Shown here: positions 7,521 through 9,839 of the stretch, piece by piece
Layout of the letters: each line of letters begins with the position of its first letter
Numbering within the stretch: the first letter of the stretch is position 1
Assembly (NCBI GenBank): GCA_001805085.1
Contig: MHEA01000172.1
Coordinates: forward strand, 1-9,839
DNA length: 9,839 nucleotides
DNA from: Nitrospirae bacterium GWC2_57_9
GTDB lineage: Bacteria > Nitrospirota > UBA9217
Direction: 5' to 3'
Made by a program: the position numbers and the translations under genes
The notes under the pieces: model-generated
What the model was told of the DNA's origin: nothing
What the model saw: only the letters and a program-made list of their open reading frames with translations
Database searches by the model: none

Positions 7521-8938
7521 TTAATCACGAGATCTTTCGGGAATATGACATCAGGGGGATCGCGGACAGGGACCTGACATCACCCGTCATAGAGGGATTA
7601 GGCGCCGCTTTTGCTGCCTACATCTTGGGGAAGGGGATAGCATCAGCGGCCGTTGGTTATGACGCCCGGGTCAGCTCACCGCGCCTCTGTAACGACATCG
7701 TAAGAGGTCTTTCTTCGGCCGGGGTGCACGTGACCGTCATCGGCCTCTGTCCCACGCCGGCCCTTTACTTCTCGCTTTTTCACGGCACCGCCGGCGCCGG
7801 CGTCATGATCACCGGAAGCCATAATCCGGCCGAATTCAACGGCTTCAAGCTCTGCGTCGGGAAAGACACGATCTACGGAGAAGAAATCCAGAAGATCCGG
7901 AAGATAATGGAGCAGGCGGCATCGGCTCCTGAATTCAAGAAGACGGCCGGCAGCGTCAGCAGCCAGGAGATACTCCCTGATTACATAAACCATCTAAGCG
8001 GCCTATTCCCGGGATACCGGGATATCCCTCTCAGGGTAGTTCTTGATTCCGGCAACGGCACCGCCGGTCTGGCAGCTCCCCGGATCATACGGTCCGCGGG
8101 GTGCGAAGTCATAGAACTGTTTTCCGAACCAGACGGGACCTTCCCCAATCATCATCCCGATCCAACGGTTCCCGGAAATCTGACTGCTCTTATAACCGCT
8201 GTAAAAGATGCGCATGCTGACGCCGGGATTGCCTTTGACGGTGATTCGGACCGGATCGGCGTGGTCGACGAACAGGGAAACATCCTCTGGGGCGACCAGC
8301 TCATGATCATTTTTTCCCGGGACATCCTTCGCGAACGCCCGGGAGCCACCTTTGTTTCCGAGGTCAAGTGCTCGCAGACCATGTACGACGATATCCGTGC
8401 CCGCGGTGGGAACGCGATCATGTGGAAGACCGGCCATTCGCTGATCAAGGCCAAAATGAAGGAAATTCATGCAGCAATGGCGGGTGAAATGAGCGGACAC
8501 TTGTTCTTTGCCGACCGCTATTTCGGGTATGACGATGCGATCTATGCGGCGTGTCGCATCGTCGAGATCCTGAAAAAACTGAAAGCTGAAAAAGGAGCGA
8601 AAGCACGGCTCAGCTCGCTGCTCAGGGACCTGCCGAGGACCTTCAACACCCCGGAGCTACGGTTCGACTGTCCCGATCATGTCAAGTTCAAGGTGGTGGA
8701 AAAGGCGAAGGAAATTTTCCTTTCAGGCAAGGATCTGGGTCAGACGCCCCGGGAAGTGATAACCGTTGATGGTGTGCGCGCCATATTCGACCGGGGGTGG
8801 GGGCTCATCCGGGCCTCCAATACTCAGCCTGTCCTGGTCATGCGGTTCGAAGCACAGGATGCCGAATCGCTCGATGCCATAAGAATCATGATGGAACAGA
8901 AGGTTCGCTCGATCATTTCCGGCCTCACTCCCTCCTGA
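7517..8938 (+). CDS. manB: Phosphomannomutase / phosphoglucomutase
   Basis: A cytoplasmic alpha-D-phosphohexomutase of 473 residues that interconverts mannose-6-P and mannose-1-P, providing the ManC substrate; many family members (AlgC type) also act on glucose phosphates. All four family motifs are present: the phosphoserine loop MITGSHNPAEFNGFK (97-111, catalytic Ser101), the metal loop FDGDSDRIG (240-248; Asp241, 243 and 245), the sugar-binding loop GEMSGHLFF (323-331) and the phosphate-binding loop RASNTQPVLVMRFEA (432-446). The N-terminal FREYDIRGIA (7-16) is also typical. ATG at 7517 overlaps the manC stop, with AAGAGG at 7507-7512. A second role in making glucose-1-P for other sugar nucleotides is possible but cannot be decided from sequence. 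No intrinsic terminator follows the gene. Confidence 0.96.
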   Translation: MINHEIFREYDIRGIADRDLTSPVIEGLGAAFAAYILGKGIASAAVGYDARVSSPRLCNDIVRGLSSAGVHVTVIGLCPTPALYFSLFHGTAGAGVMITGSHNPAEFNGFKLCVGKDTIYGEEIQKIRKIMEQAASAPEFKKTAGSVSSQEILPDYINHLSGLFPGYRDIPLRVVLDSGNGTAGLAAPRIIRSAGCEVIELFSEPDGTFPNHHPDPTVPGNLTALITAVKDAHADAGIAFDGDSDRIGVVDEQGNILWGDQLMIIFSRDILRERPGATFVSEVKCSQTMYDDIRARGGNAIMWKTGHSLIKAKMKEIHAAMAGEMSGHLFFADRYFGYDDAIYAACRIVEILKKLKAEKGAKARLSSLLRDLPRTFNTPELRFDCPDHVKFKVVEKAKEIFLSGKDLGQTPREVITVDGVRAIFDRGWGLIRASNTQPVLVMRFEAQDAESLDAIRIMMEQKVRSIISGLTPS

Positions 8939-9101
8939 AAATCCGGCACTCTCCATCGTATGAACAGATACTCCCTGGTGCTTGTCTTGCCCGTATGATA
9001 TTCGGAGTTCTGGTTCAACTCAATAAGAACAAAAGAGATTCGTTGCAGCCATGCAAGAACGGGAGATCCGTTAACTATCTGAAAGGTTAAAAAACATCTG
9101 G
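8939..9101. other. Intergenic spacer after manB, no gene seen
   Basis: No credible coding frame is present. Small hairpins occur at 9043-9056 (TTGCA-GCCA-TGCAA) and 9058-9072 (AACGG-GAGAT-CCGTT), each with a 5-bp stem and no T-run behind it, so no terminator is called. Readthrough from manB toward bioB therefore cannot be excluded. Confidence 0.4.
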
Positions 9102-9134
9102 TTGTTAACCATTGCTGATCAATCGAGTTGACAA
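9102..9134. promoter_or_regulatory. Predicted BirA (biotin repressor) operator
   Basis: TTGTTAACC (9102-9110) and AGTTGACAA (9126-9134) are inverted arms around a 15-base spacer, and 7 of 9 positions are symmetric. The known E. coli bio operator has arms TTGTAAACC and GGTTTACAA. The left arm here matches that arm at 8 of 9 positions and the right arm at 7 of 9, and the spacer is close to the 14-16 seen in known sites. It lies 29 bases before bioB and upstream of a -10-like GATAAT, where biotinyl-5'-AMP-bound BirA would block RNA polymerase. The match is seen directly; regulation is inferred from the well-described BirA system. It requires a BirA with an N-terminal DNA-binding domain elsewhere in the genome. 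Confidence 0.8.
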
Positions 9135-9138
9135 TTCA

Positions 9139-9144
9139 GATAAT
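9139..9144 (+). promoter_or_regulatory. Candidate -10 element of the bioB promoter
   Basis: GATAAT matches 5 of 6 bases of TATAAT. A -35 at 17-base spacing would be TGATCA (9116-9121), a poor match lying inside the operator spacer. The implied transcription start is near 9151, giving a very short leader. TTGACA at 9128-9133 is a perfect -35 hexamer, but it sits in the right operator arm and has no good -10 at proper distance before the start codon. Confidence 0.45.
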
Positions 9145-9163
9145 ATCAGGTAAAAGAGGAGCC

Positions 9164-9839
9164 ATGACCATCCAACTGCGGCAGCATTTATCGCAAATAG
9201 TCGAATCAGCGCTTGAAGGGCGGGGAATCGCTCCGGAGACGGCAACGGGACTCGCAAGCGTAGAGGGTCCGGATCTCTGGGACCTGCTCGCCGCAGCGGG
9301 CCGGGTCCGGCAGCGGTTCCGGGGCGATGCCGTCGATGCCTGTTCCATCGTGAACGCCAAGTCGGGCGCGTGCAGCGAAGACTGTTCCTACTGCGCGCAG
9401 TCGGTCCATCACGCGACGACAGCACCGGTGTATCCCCTCGTGTCCGTGGACCGCATGGCCAAAGCAGCGGACAGCGCGCGGCAGAACGGGGCGAGACGGT
9501 TCTGCATCGTAACGAGCGGCCGCGGCATCGAATCGCAGGCCGATCTGGAGAACATAGGCAGGGGGATAGCACGGGTACGGGAAATCGGACTTTTCCCCTG
9601 CGCAACGCTCGGCACTCTTTCGAGGGTCCAGCTGGCCTATCTCCGGGATGCGGGTCTTCACCGGTATCACCATAATATCGAGACATCCCGGAACTATTTT
9701 TCACGTATCTGCACGACCCATAGTTTCGATGAACGCCTGGCGGTACTGAACAATGCCCGTGAACTGGGGCTTTCAGCCTGCAGCGGGGGCATTTTCGGAA
9801 TGGGCGAGAGCATGCAGGACCGTATCGATATGGCCTTCA
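9164..9839 (+). CDS. bioB: Biotin synthase, 3'-truncated by window end
   Basis: Radical-SAM enzyme that inserts sulfur into dethiobiotin in the last step of biotin synthesis. The first 225 residues are visible of an expected 320-350. KSGACSEDCSYCAQS holds the C-x3-C-x2-C motif (Cys70, 74 and 77) for the [4Fe-4S] cluster. The three [2Fe-2S] cysteines of E. coli BioB (97, 128 and 188) correspond to Cys114 (RRFCIVTSG), Cys146 (FPCATLG) and Cys206 (LSACSGGIFGMGES). RYHHNIETSRNYF (167-179) aligns with the substrate and SAM-binding YNHNLDTS block; Asn171 is kept, and Glu173 replaces Asp. The start at ATG 9164 has AGAGG at 9155-9159, only 4 bases away; the only other in-frame start candidate before the upstream TGA at 9116 is TTG 9128, inside the operator. 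The BirA-type site upstream supports the identity. Much higher G+C (67-70% in counted blocks) than the left-hand sugar genes suggests native chromosomal background. Confidence 0.97.
   Translation, partial: MTIQLRQHLSQIVESALEGRGIAPETATGLASVEGPDLWDLLAAAGRVRQRFRGDAVDACSIVNAKSGACSEDCSYCAQSVHHATTAPVYPLVSVDRMAKAADSARQNGARRFCIVTSGRGIESQADLENIGRGIARVREIGLFPCATLGTLSRVQLAYLRDAGLHRYHHNIETSRNYFSRICTTHSFDERLAVLNNARELGLSACSGGIFGMGESMQDRIDMAF

Noticed and set aside
8797..9090. A 97-codon plus-strand frame running from manB into the following spacer.
   Set aside because: Most of it lies in another frame of manB, the part in the spacer shows no motif, and there is no good ribosome site.
9128..9156. Promoter using TTGACA (9128-9133) as -35 with TAAAAG (9151-9156) as -10.
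   Set aside because: The -10 is poor and would put the transcription start at or beyond the bioB start codon. TTGACA is better explained as part of the operator arm.
9665..9703. BioB substitutions in the YNHNLDTS block (here YHHNIETS).
   Set aside because: Histidine and glutamate at these positions occur, as far as I recall, in BioB proteins of several phyla. The key Asn and all six cluster cysteines are present, so loss or change of activity is not indicated.
9105..9704. Minus-strand frames of up to 199 codons across bioB.
   Set aside because: They are antisense to bioB, arginine- and proline-rich, and low in complexity, as expected for shadows of a G+C-rich gene.

Overview
The window is a bacterial surface-polysaccharide (O-antigen, capsule or exopolysaccharide) region that runs into a biotin gene. 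The organism is probably Gram-negative. Gene content and protein style (a bifunctional ManC, a WbaP-type initiating transferase, a BioB with a YHHNIETS motif) would fit Desulfobacterota, Nitrospirota or a relative, but this is an impression and not a proven assignment. Base composition is mixed. Hand-counted 60-base blocks give 33% G+C in the fucosyltransferase and flippase genes (541-600 and 841-900), 63% at the start of the GT2 gene (2101-2160) and 67-70% in bioB (9241-9300 and 9361-9420).

Layout. Positions 1-4299 hold four rightward genes, each overlapping the next by 4 or 8 bases: the 3' part of a GT10 (fucosyltransferase-type) gene, a Wzx-like flippase, a GT2 glycosyltransferase and a GT4 glycosyltransferase. 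A short gap (4300-4385) separates them from a leftward gene (4386-5810) for a polyprenyl-phosphate sugar-1-phosphate transferase, the enzyme that starts the repeat unit. A divergent intergenic region (5811-6050) with two compact inverted repeats precedes a rightward pair, manC (6051-7520) and manB (7517-8938), overlapping by ATGA. A 225-base gap carries a BirA-type biotin operator (9102-9134) directly upstream of bioB (9164 to the window end, truncated).

How the parts fit. ManB converts mannose-6-P to mannose-1-P, and ManC makes GDP-mannose. GDP-mannose can be used directly by mannosyltransferases or converted to GDP-fucose by Gmd and Fcl, which are not in the window; GDP-fucose is the usual donor of GT10 enzymes. 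The initiating transferase loads the first sugar phosphate on undecaprenyl phosphate, the GT2, GT4 and GT10 enzymes extend the chain, and the flippase moves the lipid-linked unit across the inner membrane. No Wzy polymerase, Wzz, gmd or fcl is visible, so the locus extends beyond the left edge or is dispersed. bioB is a separate, biotin-regulated unit.

I found no CRISPR array, transposase, tRNA, rRNA or clear novel system. The points most worth a second look are the biotin operator and the unexplained inverted repeats flanking the divergent promoter region.
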